The position numbers were made by a program, and so were the translations under genes. The notes below the pieces were generated by a model. The model was not told where the DNA came from and did no database searches. It saw only the letters and a list, made by a program, of their open reading frames with translations. A stretch of DNA of 64,000 nucleotides from CAYRSS01 sp964426945 (GTDB lineage Bacteria; Planctomycetota; Phycisphaerae; UBA1845): contig CAYRSS010000001.1 in the NCBI GenBank assembly GCA_964426945.1, positions 62,001-126,000 of the forward strand, in the 5' to 3' direction. Below are positions 16,627 through 25,224 of the stretch, one piece after another (position 1 is the first letter of the stretch; every line of letters starts with the position of its first letter).

Positions 16627-18384
16627 ATGACAGACGCCCCTCGATTGGTTCAAGGGATGCACCCGGCCGCCAGTTCGCCACCGACGGACATTCGCGGGCG
16701 AAGACCGCTGGAGTTCTTCGACCTCGCTCGGACCATGCACCAAGTGGCGCACCGGGGCGCTGGCCGCATAGAGTTTCTAAGCGAGATATCACAGGTCGTG
16801 CTCGAGTTCTCGAACTTCGATGCCATCGAGCTGCGGTTGACGTCCGGCGAGCTGCGCTATCGATGGCGGGCCCGCCGCCGGTCCGGGTGGTCACACTTCG
16901 AACCGCTCCCGCCCGGTTCGGACTTGGCGAAGATCGAGCCCGCCCATGGGGAGCCCCCGGGCTGGTTCGAGCCCCTGCTCTCCGCCGTCATCCATGGGAG
17001 CCCTCGACTTCCCCGAGAGCGCGTCACGGCACTCGGCAGCTTCTGGACCGGCGACGCCGCCGGAGATGCGCAGACGCTGCCGGGGATGCCGCGCGCTGAA
17101 GGCGTCCGTGGATCGCTGGCTATCGTGCCGATGGACGTAGGTGAGCCTTCGCCGGGTGTGCTTGTCCTGGCGAGCCCGGAGCTCAATGTGATCGATGGCC
17201 AGAGCATCGAGACCTGCGAAGCCGTCGCCCAGACGATGGGTTTCGCCGTGAAGCAGCGGCGGGCTCAGCATGCCCTTCGGGAGAGGGTCAAGGAGCTATC
17301 CTGTCTCTACTCGGTGGCCAGGATTCTCGAGGATCCGAACGCAGCGCTCGCGGAGACCCTGCAGCGTGCGGCGGCCGCACTGCCCCCTGCCTGGCAGCAT
17401 CCGGAACTTCTCGCCGCGCGAATCCGGTTGGATGGTGTAGCCTACGGTGCTGGTGATGTCTCCAGGGCAATCCACCGCCAGTGTGCAACGATCGTCGTCG
17501 GCGACAGGCATCGCGGTACGGTGGAAGTGGGGTATGTCGGTGATCGTGCGGAATTCGCGGAGGGCCCGTTTCTCCCGGAGGAAGAGCACCTCATCCGTGC
17601 GATCGCCCGGGAGGTTGGTCTGTTTGTGCTTCGCGTGGAGGCCCGGCAGGAGCGGCAGCGGCTCGCCGACCAGCTGCAGCACGCGGAGCGGCTGGCCACG
17701 TTGGGGCAGTTGGCCGCTGGTCTCGCGCACAGCCTCAACGAGCCGCTCGGAGGAATCCTGGGATTCAGCCAGTTGGCGCGGAAGGCCCCCGATCTGCCGA
17801 AGACTGCGGCGGACGACCTGGACAAGATCATCCAGGCCGCGCTGCACGCCCGCGATGTGCTCCGGAATCTCATGCTCTTCGCCCGCCAGTCTCCGACGCA
17901 CCGCACGTTGGTGGATCTGAACGGTGTCCTCGAGCGCAGCCTGGCAATGCTGGCGTCGCGCCTCGCAGGGGGATCCGTCCGCGTGGTTCGCGACCTCGCC
18001 GTGGGGCGGCCGACCATCGCCGCAGATGAGGTGCAGATTCACCAGGTCGTTGTGAACCTATGCGTCAACGCGCTGCAGGCGATGCCGGAGGGCGGCACGC
18101 TGACGGTACAGACGCGCGTCGAGGAGGACTTCATCGATCTCACCGTCCGCGACACCGGGCGCGGAATGTCGCCGGAGGTCGCGCAACGCGTGTTCGAGCC
18201 GTTCTTCACAACGAAAGGCCCTGACGAGGGCACGGGGCTCGGGTTGTCCGTCGTACAGGGGATCGTAGCTTCGCACGGCGGGACCGTTGGGCTGGAGTCC
18301 GCCCCTGGTGAGGGCACCGTTTTTCGCGTGCGCTTCCCGTCGGGCGTAGCGATTGCTGGAGATGAGCGAGCCGGCGATGCCTGA
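16627..18384 (+). CDS. Sensor histidine kinase with GAF-like input region
   Basis: This 585-residue soluble kinase has no transmembrane helix. The first 350 residues contain two regions resembling GAF domains (FLSEISQVVLEFSNFDAIEL near 45-65 and VKELSCLYSVARILEDP near 220). The HisKA motif is LAAGLAHSLNEPLGGILGF with the phosphoacceptor His at about 368. The ATPase lobe has VVNLCVNALQAMPEGGTL (N box), DTGRGMS (G1), VFEPFFTTK (F box) and GTGLGLSVVQGI (G2). It would autophosphorylate and pass phosphate to the regulator encoded by the overlapping next gene. The signal is unknown, and GAF domains often sense small ligands or redox state. ATG 16627 lacks a ribosome site, while an ATG at 16654 would remove nine residues. 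Confidence 0.9.
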   Translation: MTDAPRLVQGMHPAASSPPTDIRGRRPLEFFDLARTMHQVAHRGAGRIEFLSEISQVVLEFSNFDAIELRLTSGELRYRWRARRRSGWSHFEPLPPGSDLAKIEPAHGEPPGWFEPLLSAVIHGSPRLPRERVTALGSFWTGDAAGDAQTLPGMPRAEGVRGSLAIVPMDVGEPSPGVLVLASPELNVIDGQSIETCEAVAQTMGFAVKQRRAQHALRERVKELSCLYSVARILEDPNAALAETLQRAAAALPPAWQHPELLAARIRLDGVAYGAGDVSRAIHRQCATIVVGDRHRGTVEVGYVGDRAEFAEGPFLPEEEHLIRAIAREVGLFVLRVEARQERQRLADQLQHAERLATLGQLAAGLAHSLNEPLGGILGFSQLARKAPDLPKTAADDLDKIIQAALHARDVLRNLMLFARQSPTHRTLVDLNGVLERSLAMLASRLAGGSVRVVRDLAVGRPTIAADEVQIHQVVVNLCVNALQAMPEGGTLTVQTRVEEDFIDLTVRDTGRGMSPEVAQRVFEPFFTTKGPDEGTGLGLSVVQGIVASHGGTVGLESAPGEGTVFRVRFPSGVAIAGDERAGDA

Positions 18385-19747
18385 CAGCAGCGAACGAATC
18401 CTGGTTGTTGACGATTCCGAAGCGACGCTGGAGGTGCTGGAGCGCCATCTCAGTGCCGCGGGATATGTCGTGAACGCCGTCCGGCGGGCTGCAGACGCGC
18501 TGCGGATGCTCGAGGGCGAGGCCGTGGATCTTGTGGTGACTGACCTCCGCATGCCGGATGTCAGCGGTCTGGAGCTCGTCCGGCACATTCGGGCCAACCA
18601 CCGCGATGTCGCGGTGATCATGATTACGGGCCATGCGTCCATCGAGAGTGCTGTGGCGGCGGTCAAGGAGGGTGCCGAGGACTACCTGACCAAGCCGTTC
18701 ACCGATGAAGAGCTGCTCACGGCGGTGCGGCGGGCGCTGGACAAGCAGCGCCGGGCCCGCGCAGCGTACAACGTCGTCGAGGCCCCGCCAGAGGTTCCAT
18801 TTGGCCTGATCGGCGATTCGCCGGCCATGCAGCGCGTGTACCGCGCGATTGCCAAGGCCGCGGCTGCGTCCGCCACGGTGCTCATCACCGGCGAAAGCGG
18901 AACAGGCAAGGAACTCGTCGCCCGGGCGATTCACTACACCGGACCGCGAGCGGCCGCGCCGTTCGTGCCGGTCAACTGCGCGGGCATTCCCGAAGGTCTG
19001 ATCGAGAGCGAACTGTTCGGACATGTGAAGGGCTCGTTCACCGGCGCGGTGACCTCGCGGGCGGGGTTCTTCATCTCGGCGGATGGCGGATCGATTTTCC
19101 TCGACGAGGTCGGCGAGTTGACCGCGGCCATGCAGGCCAAGCTCCTGCGGGTTCTGGAAGACAACCGCGTGCAGATGGTCGGCACGACCCAGCCGCGTGA
19201 GGTTGACGTCCGCGTGATCGCGGCGACAAACAAGGACCTCGCCGCGCTCGTCCGGCGCCGCGCGTTTCGCGACGACCTGTTCTTCCGGCTGAACGTCATC
19301 ACCGTGGAGCTGCCGCCGCTGCGCGAGCGGGGCGATGATCTGGTACAGCTCGCATGGTTCTTCCTCACCAAGTTCGCCCGGGAAGCCGGCAAGCCGGTCG
19401 TGCGACTCTCCGAGCGGGCGTGGGATTGCCTGCGGGGCTACCATTGGCCGGGCAACATCCGCGAGTTGGAAAACCTCCTGCAGCGGGCGGTGGTGATGAG
19501 CGATGGCGATGAAATCGACGCCCCCGACCTGCCGACCCTCATGCGGTTCAATGCCGCCCGCCCGCCGCACGCTTCGGCCACCCTGGCCGAGGTCGAGGCC
19601 GTTCACATCCGGCAGGTCCTGGCCAGCGTGAAGGGGAACAAGACCCGGGCCGCCCAGATCCTGGGCATCGACCGCAAGACCCTCCGTGAGGCTCTCCGCC
19701 GTCACGCCATTCTGGACGATCCGGCGTCTGCTGACCCCGAAGGCTAG
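18362..19747 (+). CDS. Sigma-54-dependent response regulator (NtrC family)
   Basis: The 461-residue regulator overlaps the kinase gene by 23 bases, so the two are translationally coupled. The receiver domain covers about 1-120 with acidic pocket VVDDSE, phosphoacceptor Asp near 61 (TDLRMPD) and LTKPF. The AAA+ domain has GESGTGKE (Walker A), GSFTGA (the sigma-54 contact loop, usually GAFTGA), FLDEVGEL (Walker B) and the arginine-finger segment FRDDLFFRLNV. A Fis-type helix-turn-helix closes it (NKTRAAQILGIDRKTLREALRR). It would open sigma-54 promoters on phosphorylation. A set of palindromic half-sites begins 21 bases after its stop codon, and a sigma-54-like promoter follows before the gene at 20023, a plausible direct target. 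Confidence 0.93.
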   Translation: MSEPAMPDSSERILVVDDSEATLEVLERHLSAAGYVVNAVRRAADALRMLEGEAVDLVVTDLRMPDVSGLELVRHIRANHRDVAVIMITGHASIESAVAAVKEGAEDYLTKPFTDEELLTAVRRALDKQRRARAAYNVVEAPPEVPFGLIGDSPAMQRVYRAIAKAAAASATVLITGESGTGKELVARAIHYTGPRAAAPFVPVNCAGIPEGLIESELFGHVKGSFTGAVTSRAGFFISADGGSIFLDEVGELTAAMQAKLLRVLEDNRVQMVGTTQPREVDVRVIAATNKDLAALVRRRAFRDDLFFRLNVITVELPPLRERGDDLVQLAWFFLTKFAREAGKPVVRLSERAWDCLRGYHWPGNIRELENLLQRAVVMSDGDEIDAPDLPTLMRFNAARPPHASATLAEVEAVHIRQVLASVKGNKTRAAQILGIDRKTLREALRRHAILDDPASADPEG

Positions 19748-19764
19748 CGCGTCACAGGTGGGGC

Positions 19765-19794
19765 GAAACTACCCGGCGGGTAGTTTCTACCCGG
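19765..19794. promoter_or_regulatory. Three alternating GGGTAG half-sites, candidate operator or enhancer
   Basis: GAAACTACCC and GGGTAGTTTC form a perfect 10-base inverted repeat around GGC (19765-19787). A third half-site, CTACCC at 19787-19792, is mirrored to GGGTAG at 19778-19783 across TTT. So the order is CTACCC, GGGTAG, CTACCC at regular 3-base spacing. It could be a binding site for the Fis-type domain encoded just upstream. It lies about 150-170 bases before the sigma-54-like promoter, a usual enhancer distance. Alternatively it may be a terminator hairpin of the regulator gene, although no uridine run follows. Confidence 0.5.
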
Positions 19795-19935
19795 TTCCAG
19801 GCGCCGGTCAGCCGCGCACCAACCCGGTGATATCGCCGATCGGTGTCCAGCGAACTAGCCATAAATGCAATTTGATAAAGGCTTTATAGCCAACCGGCTC
19901 TGGAGCGGGGGACTTCCAGCGCCAGCATCCGGCTC

Positions 19936-19951
19936 TGGCCCGCGTCGTGCC
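19936..19951 (+). promoter_or_regulatory. Candidate sigma-54 promoter for the twin-cysteine-motif gene
   Basis: TGGCCCG-CGTC-GTGCC matches the -24/-12 consensus TGGCACG-N4-TTGCA at 9 of 12 positions, with the invariant GG and GC ten bases apart. Transcription would start near 19963, about 60 bases before the ATG at 20023. An AT-rich patch at 19853-19890 lies between it and the half-site cluster. GC-rich sequence gives chance matches, so confidence is limited. Confidence 0.35.
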
Positions 19952-20022
19952 CTTAAGCCTCTCGACCAGACGGCCTATGCGGGCTGGCGATGAGTCGAAC
20001 CCCTTGCGACAGGAGCCAAGCG

Positions 20023-20514
20023 ATGCGTACCGAGACTATCAACAAGAAGCGAACGCTGTCCCGGGCGACCCATCACGGCAGGCGTCCGGTGGCGGCACCA
20101 TCCTCGCCTCCTCCGCGGGCTGCCAGCGTCCACCGCGGGCTCTGCATCAGCTGTGCACACGATGGAACCTGCACTTTCCCGCGGGATGCGGAGCGTCCTG
20201 TGCTGTGCTGCGACGAGTTTGAAGGTCTGGGTGCCCGGCTGGCCCGTCCCGCGGCCACCGAGCCGTGCGTCCAGGTTCTGATCGTAGAGCCCGGCCTGTC
20301 CGAGGCGCCCGCCGACGTGTACGCCAGGCGGATGACTATGCGGGCACCGGCCGCACCGCCGGCAGCTCCCGCGAAAGCACCGCGCATGAGTGAGCGGTTC
20401 ATCATGGCCAATCGAGAGTGGTATCCGGGGCTCTGCAAGCAGTGCGGCAAGACGGAGGACTGCACCCTGCCCAAGCCGCCGGGCGGAGTTTTCGCCTGCG
20501 ACAAGTTCGAATAG
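20023..20514 (+). CDS. Protein with two copies of a four-cysteine motif, function unknown
   Basis: ATG 20023 is preferred over one at 19990 because AGGAG sits 7 bases before it. The 163-residue protein has two similar segments: GLCISCAHDGTCTFP...CCDEFE near residues 39-67 and GLCKQCGKTEDCTLP...CDKFE at the C-terminus. The shared pattern is C-x2-C-x5-C-T-x-P, then after 8-10 more residues C-D-x-F-E. Four cysteines per unit suggest a zinc or iron site. The linker is rich in Ala and Pro, and there is no signal peptide or membrane segment. I do not recognise a named family, although single motifs of this kind occur in uncharacterised proteins of planctomycetes and deltaproteobacteria (memory, not searched). 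Its position behind a two-component pair suggests it is regulated by them. Confidence 0.75.
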   Translation: MRTETINKKRTLSRATHHGRRPVAAPSSPPPRAASVHRGLCISCAHDGTCTFPRDAERPVLCCDEFEGLGARLARPAATEPCVQVLIVEPGLSEAPADVYARRMTMRAPAAPPAAPAKAPRMSERFIMANREWYPGLCKQCGKTEDCTLPKPPGGVFACDKFE

Positions 20515-20637
20515 CGATCAACTGCTGCGCGGGCCAGCGGCGGGCCGGACCAGCCGCCGCTGTCCTGCGTTCAGGCACGTCTACCTCTTTCCCGACCAAT
20601 CACAATCGGCGATGCTCCACGCTGAAGGAGTATCGCC

Positions 20638-21807
20638 GTGTCCAACCAGGCTGACGAAACCGCGTTCTCGGCCAGAATCTTCTTCTTCGCGGTGGCGGGG
20701 CTGGGGCTGCTGGCCGGGGCCGTCGTCGTGTATGTCGTCGCGTCGCGGGCGAACGCCGATCGTGAAGCCGTCGCGGCCCGGTTCGCGGAGCCGTCGGACG
20801 GCGGCGGGCCGGCATCGACGGCACCCGTGGTAGATGGTGCGAAGCCAACAACAAGTGACCCTGCCGTCCCATTCCCTTCGCCTGAGTCACCTTCAACCGA
20901 GACGGGGGAACCGGCCGGTCCGGTGGTCGCCGCGGTCGACGTGGAGCCTGCTGAAGCCGCCGAGGCGGACGAAGCGGCGGGTCTGACCAGCGATCGGAGC
21001 CTGATTCTCGGCGACTGGCGGCTGCAGGTGCTGTCCGTCGTCTCAAGTCCCTTTGCCTTCACGGAGCGTGGTGTCGCCGGGCCGCGCGTGGCGGGTGTCG
21101 CTCCGACGGGCGAGCGCTATGTGCAGGTCGAACTCGAATTGAGCTGGCGGGGCGTCGATCCGCGGCGCGTGGAGGTTTCACGCAGCGGTTCGCTGCGGCC
21201 GAGCGTGGCCTTTGCAACAGAGTCCCAGTCCTTCGACCCGGCCGGTCGCCTCGCGGATGAGCCGGATGCCTTCATGCCGCTTCGGACTGATTCGGTGGTG
21301 TGGCAGCCGGGCGAGACGAAGACCATCACGATCGCCTTCCGCGTGCCCAACGAGCTTACCTCCGGTGTGCTGAAACTCGAGGACCTGGCCGGTCCTTCGA
21401 TCGAGTTACCCGCTGCGCCGGAGGCGGACGCCGTGCGGCTCGCGGGACGATGGCGTCGAAGCGATCGGCTGCTGCAGGCAGTGCGAAGCGGTGAGCCGGT
21501 GATTGACGCGATGAGCGATGGTAATTCGGGCTTACTGCTCATCAGCCGGTCGGGTGGCAGCCTCACGCTCTTGCTTCCGGGCGCGGGGATCAGCGGCAAG
21601 GGCCCCCTCACCGGCGGTGGAATCCCGCTGACGATGGGGAGGTCAACCGCTTCGGCGCGGCCCCGAATCCTCGCCGGTGAGGACGAATTGCTCCTTTACG
21701 TCGGCGAAGCAGGGCGGGCGCTGCTGTATGAACGCTGGAGCGCGCCCGACCCCGATGCGCCCATAACGGAAGCCGGTTCGAACGTGGACGGTCAGCCCGA
21801 GGGATAG
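20638..21807 (+). CDS. Membrane-anchored protein with beta-rich extracytoplasmic domain
   Basis: The GTG at 20638 has AAGGAG 8 bases upstream. The 389-residue product starts with one transmembrane helix (FFFAVAGLGLLAGAVVVYVV, about residues 14-33), then a Pro/Ala/Glu-rich linker to about residue 115. A beta-strand-rich domain follows (about 120-260) with GDWRLQVLSVVSS, GERYVQVELELSW and WQPGETKTITIAFRVP. This arrangement resembles DUF4352-type immunoglobulin-like domains that sit outside the membrane. The tail (260-389) has further strands (GLLLISRSGGSLTLLLPG) and a loose C-terminus. No enzymatic motif is seen. It lies 123 bases after the twin-cysteine gene and may share its transcript. Confidence 0.7.
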   Translation: MSNQADETAFSARIFFFAVAGLGLLAGAVVVYVVASRANADREAVAARFAEPSDGGGPASTAPVVDGAKPTTSDPAVPFPSPESPSTETGEPAGPVVAAVDVEPAEAAEADEAAGLTSDRSLILGDWRLQVLSVVSSPFAFTERGVAGPRVAGVAPTGERYVQVELELSWRGVDPRRVEVSRSGSLRPSVAFATESQSFDPAGRLADEPDAFMPLRTDSVVWQPGETKTITIAFRVPNELTSGVLKLEDLAGPSIELPAAPEADAVRLAGRWRRSDRLLQAVRSGEPVIDAMSDGNSGLLLISRSGGSLTLLLPGAGISGKGPLTGGGIPLTMGRSTASARPRILAGEDELLLYVGEAGRALLYERWSAPDPDAPITEAGSNVDGQPEG

Positions 21808-21918
21808 CGGCCCCTCCGGGATTCCGATTTTCCGCCCGCGTGGACCGCCGCCTGCGACCTGGGCTTCGGCCAGCGTCGATCCTTGACCGCCCGACCCCGA
21901 GAACACCAATCACGGGCC

Positions 21919-22632
21919 ATGGAACTCTACGATTCTCTGGCATCATGGTGGCCGCTTGTTTCGCCGGTTGAGGATTACGAAGTGGAGGCGGCGGCGCAGT
22001 GGCGCGTCATGACGGCTTCGAGCCAGCGACGGATCGGCTCGCTGCTCGAGCTTGGATGCGGCGGGGGAAACAACGCGTACTATCTTCGGCAGCGGTGTGA
22101 CGTGGTCCTGACGGACCTGTCGGCCGCAATGCTCGATATCAGCCGCGCGATCAACCCGGACTGCGATCACCGGCAGGGCGACATGCGGACCCTGCGCACG
22201 GGCCGGATGTACGACGCCGTCTTCATCCATGACGCCGTCATGTACATGCGGAACGAGGCCGACCTGTTCGCCGTGATGGAGACGGCGCGGGCCCATCTGT
22301 CGCCGGGCGGTGTGGTGCTGCTGTGTCCGGATGCCACCCGGGAGAGCTGGTTGCCGGCGGCGGAACACTGCGTGAGGCGGGGCGGTGGGCGGACGCTGTA
22401 CTACCTGGACTGTGCTTCGGACCCGGATCCCACCGACAGCGAGACCATCCTCGACGTCGTCCTCGTGATGCGCGAAGTCGACGACCGCGTGCGCGTCGCG
22501 CACGACCGGCATCACCACGGACTGTTCCCGGAGTCGACGTGGATGGCACTGCTTGATCGGGCTGGCTTCGCGGCGTCGCGCGGGCACGATGCGGACGTGT
22601 CCGCCGTGAGGTTCGTGGGCGTCGCCCGCTGA
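21919..22632 (+). CDS. SAM-dependent methyltransferase (class I)
   Basis: The 237-residue protein starts at ATG 21919. Codons upstream of this are arginine-rich and lack features. The Rossmann methyltransferase motifs are LLELGCGGGNNAYYL (motif I, about residues 43-57), DVVLTDLSAAMLDISR (motif II), GDMRTLR, and DAVFIHDAVMYM (motif IV/post-I). The N-terminus ELYDSLASWWPL is typical of methyltransferases acting on small molecules. The acceptor is unknown. It converges on the cystathionine gene, whose end lies 11 bases away. Confidence 0.85.
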   Translation: MELYDSLASWWPLVSPVEDYEVEAAAQWRVMTASSQRRIGSLLELGCGGGNNAYYLRQRCDVVLTDLSAAMLDISRAINPDCDHRQGDMRTLRTGRMYDAVFIHDAVMYMRNEADLFAVMETARAHLSPGGVVLLCPDATRESWLPAAEHCVRRGGGRTLYYLDCASDPDPTDSETILDVVLVMREVDDRVRVAHDRHHHGLFPESTWMALLDRAGFAASRGHDADVSAVRFVGVAR

Positions 22633-22643
22633 AGGCCCCGCGG

Positions 22644-23807
22644 CTAGGCGCGCGCCATCGCCTGCTCGACGTCCGCGATCAAGTCCTGCACGTCCTCGAT
22701 ACCTACCGACAGCCGCACGAGTCCGTCGGTCACGCCCCGGCGCTCGCGGATTTCCTTCGGGATTGAGGCGTGAGTCATCACCGCGGGGTGACAGCAGAGC
22801 GACTCGACCCCGCCGAGCGACTCGGCCAGGGAGAACACCTTCAGGTTCTCGCAGAACCGGTACGCCGCGTCGCGCCCGCCCTTGAAGACGATCGTGACCA
22901 TGCCTCCGCCGCCACAGAGGACCTTCTGCGCCAGCGCGCGGTCGGGATGGTCGGGCAGGAGCGGGTAGACGACGCGCTCCAGCTTGGCGTGGCCGGCGAA
23001 GTGCTCGGCGAGGCGCTGCGCGTTTTCGGTGTGCTGGCGCATGCGGATGGCGAGCGTCTTGATGCCGCGGTGCAGCAGGTAGCAATCAAACGGCCCCGGC
23101 ACCCCGCCATACACGTTCTGGAGAAATGCCACCCGCTCGAGCTTCGCCGCATCGCGGACGACCACCGCGCCGCCCACCACGTCGGAATGTCCCCCGAGGT
23201 ACTTGGTGCAGCTGTGCACGACGTAGTCTGCGCCGTGGGCGATCGGCCTCATCAGCGCGGGCGTGGCGAAGGTGTTGTCCACGGCCAGCAGCGCGCCCGC
23301 GTCATGCGCGGCTTTGGCCACCCCGGTCACGTCGATCACCCGAAGCAGCGGATTAGTCACCGACTCAACCCAGACCAGCTTCGTCTTGTCGTCGATCAGC
23401 TTCGCGAACGCCCCCGGCGCGGGATCGTCGGTGTACACCGGGATGATGCCATAGCCTTCGAATACATGCTTGAGCATGCGGAAGGTGCCACCGTACACGT
23501 CGGAGAAGGCCAGCACCTTGTCGCCGGGCTTGAGGTGAGCGAAGACCACGATGCTCGCCGCAGAGCCGGACGCGAAACACCGCGCCGCCGCTCCGCCCTC
23601 GATCGCGGCGATGCAGCGTTCCAGCGCTTCGCGCGTCGGGTTGTTCGAGCGAGCGTACTCGTAGCCCTTGTGCTTGCCGGGCGACTCCTGGGTGAACGTC
23701 GTCGTCAGGTGAATCGGCGGCACGGTTGCGCCGGTGCGCGGATCGGGCTCCTGTCCAATGTGGATGGCCTTCGTCGCGAAACCCCAGCCGCCATGTTCAG
23801 TTGCCAT
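22644..23807 (-). CDS. Cystathionine gamma-synthase/gamma-lyase family PLP enzyme
   Basis: The ATG at 23807 is chosen because GGAGG lies 5 bases upstream, whereas a GTG six bases earlier would overlap the ribosome site. The 387-residue enzyme belongs to the Cys/Met metabolism PLP family, with YEYARSNNPTR, FASGSAASIV, SDVYGGTFRML, VDNTFATP, and the PLP lysine near residue 202 in SCTKYLGGHSD. It begins 46 bases downstream of a cystathionine beta-synthase gene. That pairing favours the gamma-lyase direction (cystathionine to cysteine, 2-oxobutyrate and ammonia) in reverse transsulfuration. Synthase and lyase cannot be separated on motifs alone. Confidence 0.92.
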   Translation of the reverse strand: MATEHGGWGFATKAIHIGQEPDPRTGATVPPIHLTTTFTQESPGKHKGYEYARSNNPTREALERCIAAIEGGAAARCFASGSAASIVVFAHLKPGDKVLAFSDVYGGTFRMLKHVFEGYGIIPVYTDDPAPGAFAKLIDDKTKLVWVESVTNPLLRVIDVTGVAKAAHDAGALLAVDNTFATPALMRPIAHGADYVVHSCTKYLGGHSDVVGGAVVVRDAAKLERVAFLQNVYGGVPGPFDCYLLHRGIKTLAIRMRQHTENAQRLAEHFAGHAKLERVVYPLLPDHPDRALAQKVLCGGGGMVTIVFKGGRDAAYRFCENLKVFSLAESLGGVESLCCHPAVMTHASIPKEIRERRGVTDGLVRLSVGIEDVQDLIADVEQAMARA

Positions 23808-23853
23808 ACTCACCTCCCGCGTATGTCCGCGCTGCGCTTCGTCGCCGGGTCGG

Positions 23854-25224
23854 CTACACGCCCGCCGGGCTCATGCACGAGTCCCAGAAATTGACCAGGT
23901 CGATCCGCGTCACAACGCTGACCAGCTCTTCGCCGCGGCGCACCACCACGCCGGTGTGGCCCGCGGAAAGGAGGCGGTAGACCTCGTCGAGATCGGTCGC
24001 TTCGGTCACGACGGGCATCACCCGCGCCATCACCTCGCGCACGGGAACCTGCTTCGGATCCTTCCCGGCGTGCAGCAGTCGGGCCAGCGTCAGTTCGCGC
24101 ATGCAGCCGATCACCTGCCCGGCCTCGATCACCGGCAACTGCGAGATGCCATGCTCGCGGAGGAGGCGGACAGCCTTCTCTGCCGTGTCATCCGGGCCGA
24201 CGAAGAGCATCTCGAACTCGCCGCGACGTCGAACCAGATCACCCACCGTGTAGGATTGCTGCTCGGCCTGCATGAAACCCCGTTCGATCATCCACTCGTC
24301 GGAGTACATCTTCGAGAGGTAGTTGCGGCCCGTATCCGGACACAACACGACGATCAGGTCGTTGGGGCCGAGGCGCTTCGCGTAGCGAAGCCCCGCCGCC
24401 AACGCCGTGCCGCTCGAACCACCGACGAGCAGCCCCTCACGCCGGGCGACGTCGCGCGCCGCGTGGAACGAGTCGGCGTCGCCGACCCGCTCCCAGTCGT
24501 CCACCACGTGCGCACTGAAGGTGGAAGGCACGAAGTCTTCGCCGATCCCCTCGACGGCCCAGGGCTTGGGCTTGTCTCCCGAGAGGATTGATCCCTCGGG
24601 GTCGGCGGCGACGATGCGGATCGCCGGGTTTTTCTCTTTGAGAAATTTGCCCACGCCCGAGATCGTGCCGCCCGTGCCGATGCCCGCGACGAAGCAGGTG
24701 ACCTGCCCCTCGGTCTGCTCCCAGATCTCGGGGCCCGTGGTCTGGTAGTGAAACTGCGGGTTCGTCAGGTTCATGAACTGGTTGGGCTGCCATGCGTTCG
24801 GGATTTCGTTGACCAGCCGCTGGGCGACGCCGCCGTAACCGTCGGGCGAGTTGCTGTCGGCGTCGGTAGGCGTGATGACCACCTCCGCGCCGTAGGCCTT
24901 GAGCAGCCGGATCTTCTCAGTGCTCATCTTGTCCGGCATGATGAAGATGCAGCGGTAGCCCTTGACCGCCGCCACCATCGCCAGGCCGACCCCCGTGTTG
25001 CCCGAAGTGGCCTCGACGATCGTCCCGCCGGGCTTCAGCAGGCCCTCTCGCTCGGCGGCCTCGACCATAGCCCAGGCGACGCGGTCCTTGATGCTGCCGC
25101 CAGGGTTAACAAATTCAATTTTGGCGTAAACCTGCGGCTTGAGGTGGCCTGCTACGCGGCCAAGGCGGATCAAGGGTGTCCGGCCGATCGCCTCGAGAAC
25201 ACTGTCGCAGCGCTTGCCCATCAT
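23854..25224 (-). CDS. Cystathionine beta-synthase with C-terminal CBS domain pair
   Basis: The 456-residue enzyme joins serine (or an activated serine) and homocysteine using PLP. The catalytic region has PGGSIKDRVA with the PLP lysine near residue 46, EATSGNTGVGLAM, GIGTGGTISGVG, AVEGIGEDF and GGSSGTALA. Residues from about 335 form two CBS modules (DTAEKAVRLLREHGISQLPV; TDLDEVYRLLSAGHTGVVV), known in other enzymes to bind adenosine derivatives. There is no heme domain. Two adjacent ATGs follow GGGAGG, and the second, at 25221, has the better spacing. The enzyme may equally use O-acetylserine and sulfide, since cysteine synthases share this fold. It is in an operon with the gamma-lyase family gene. 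Confidence 0.92.
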   Translation of the reverse strand: MMGKRCDSVLEAIGRTPLIRLGRVAGHLKPQVYAKIEFVNPGGSIKDRVAWAMVEAAEREGLLKPGGTIVEATSGNTGVGLAMVAAVKGYRCIFIMPDKMSTEKIRLLKAYGAEVVITPTDADSNSPDGYGGVAQRLVNEIPNAWQPNQFMNLTNPQFHYQTTGPEIWEQTEGQVTCFVAGIGTGGTISGVGKFLKEKNPAIRIVAADPEGSILSGDKPKPWAVEGIGEDFVPSTFSAHVVDDWERVGDADSFHAARDVARREGLLVGGSSGTALAAGLRYAKRLGPNDLIVVLCPDTGRNYLSKMYSDEWMIERGFMQAEQQSYTVGDLVRRRGEFEMLFVGPDDTAEKAVRLLREHGISQLPVIEAGQVIGCMRELTLARLLHAGKDPKQVPVREVMARVMPVVTEATDLDEVYRLLSAGHTGVVVRRGEELVSVVTRIDLVNFWDSCMSPAGV

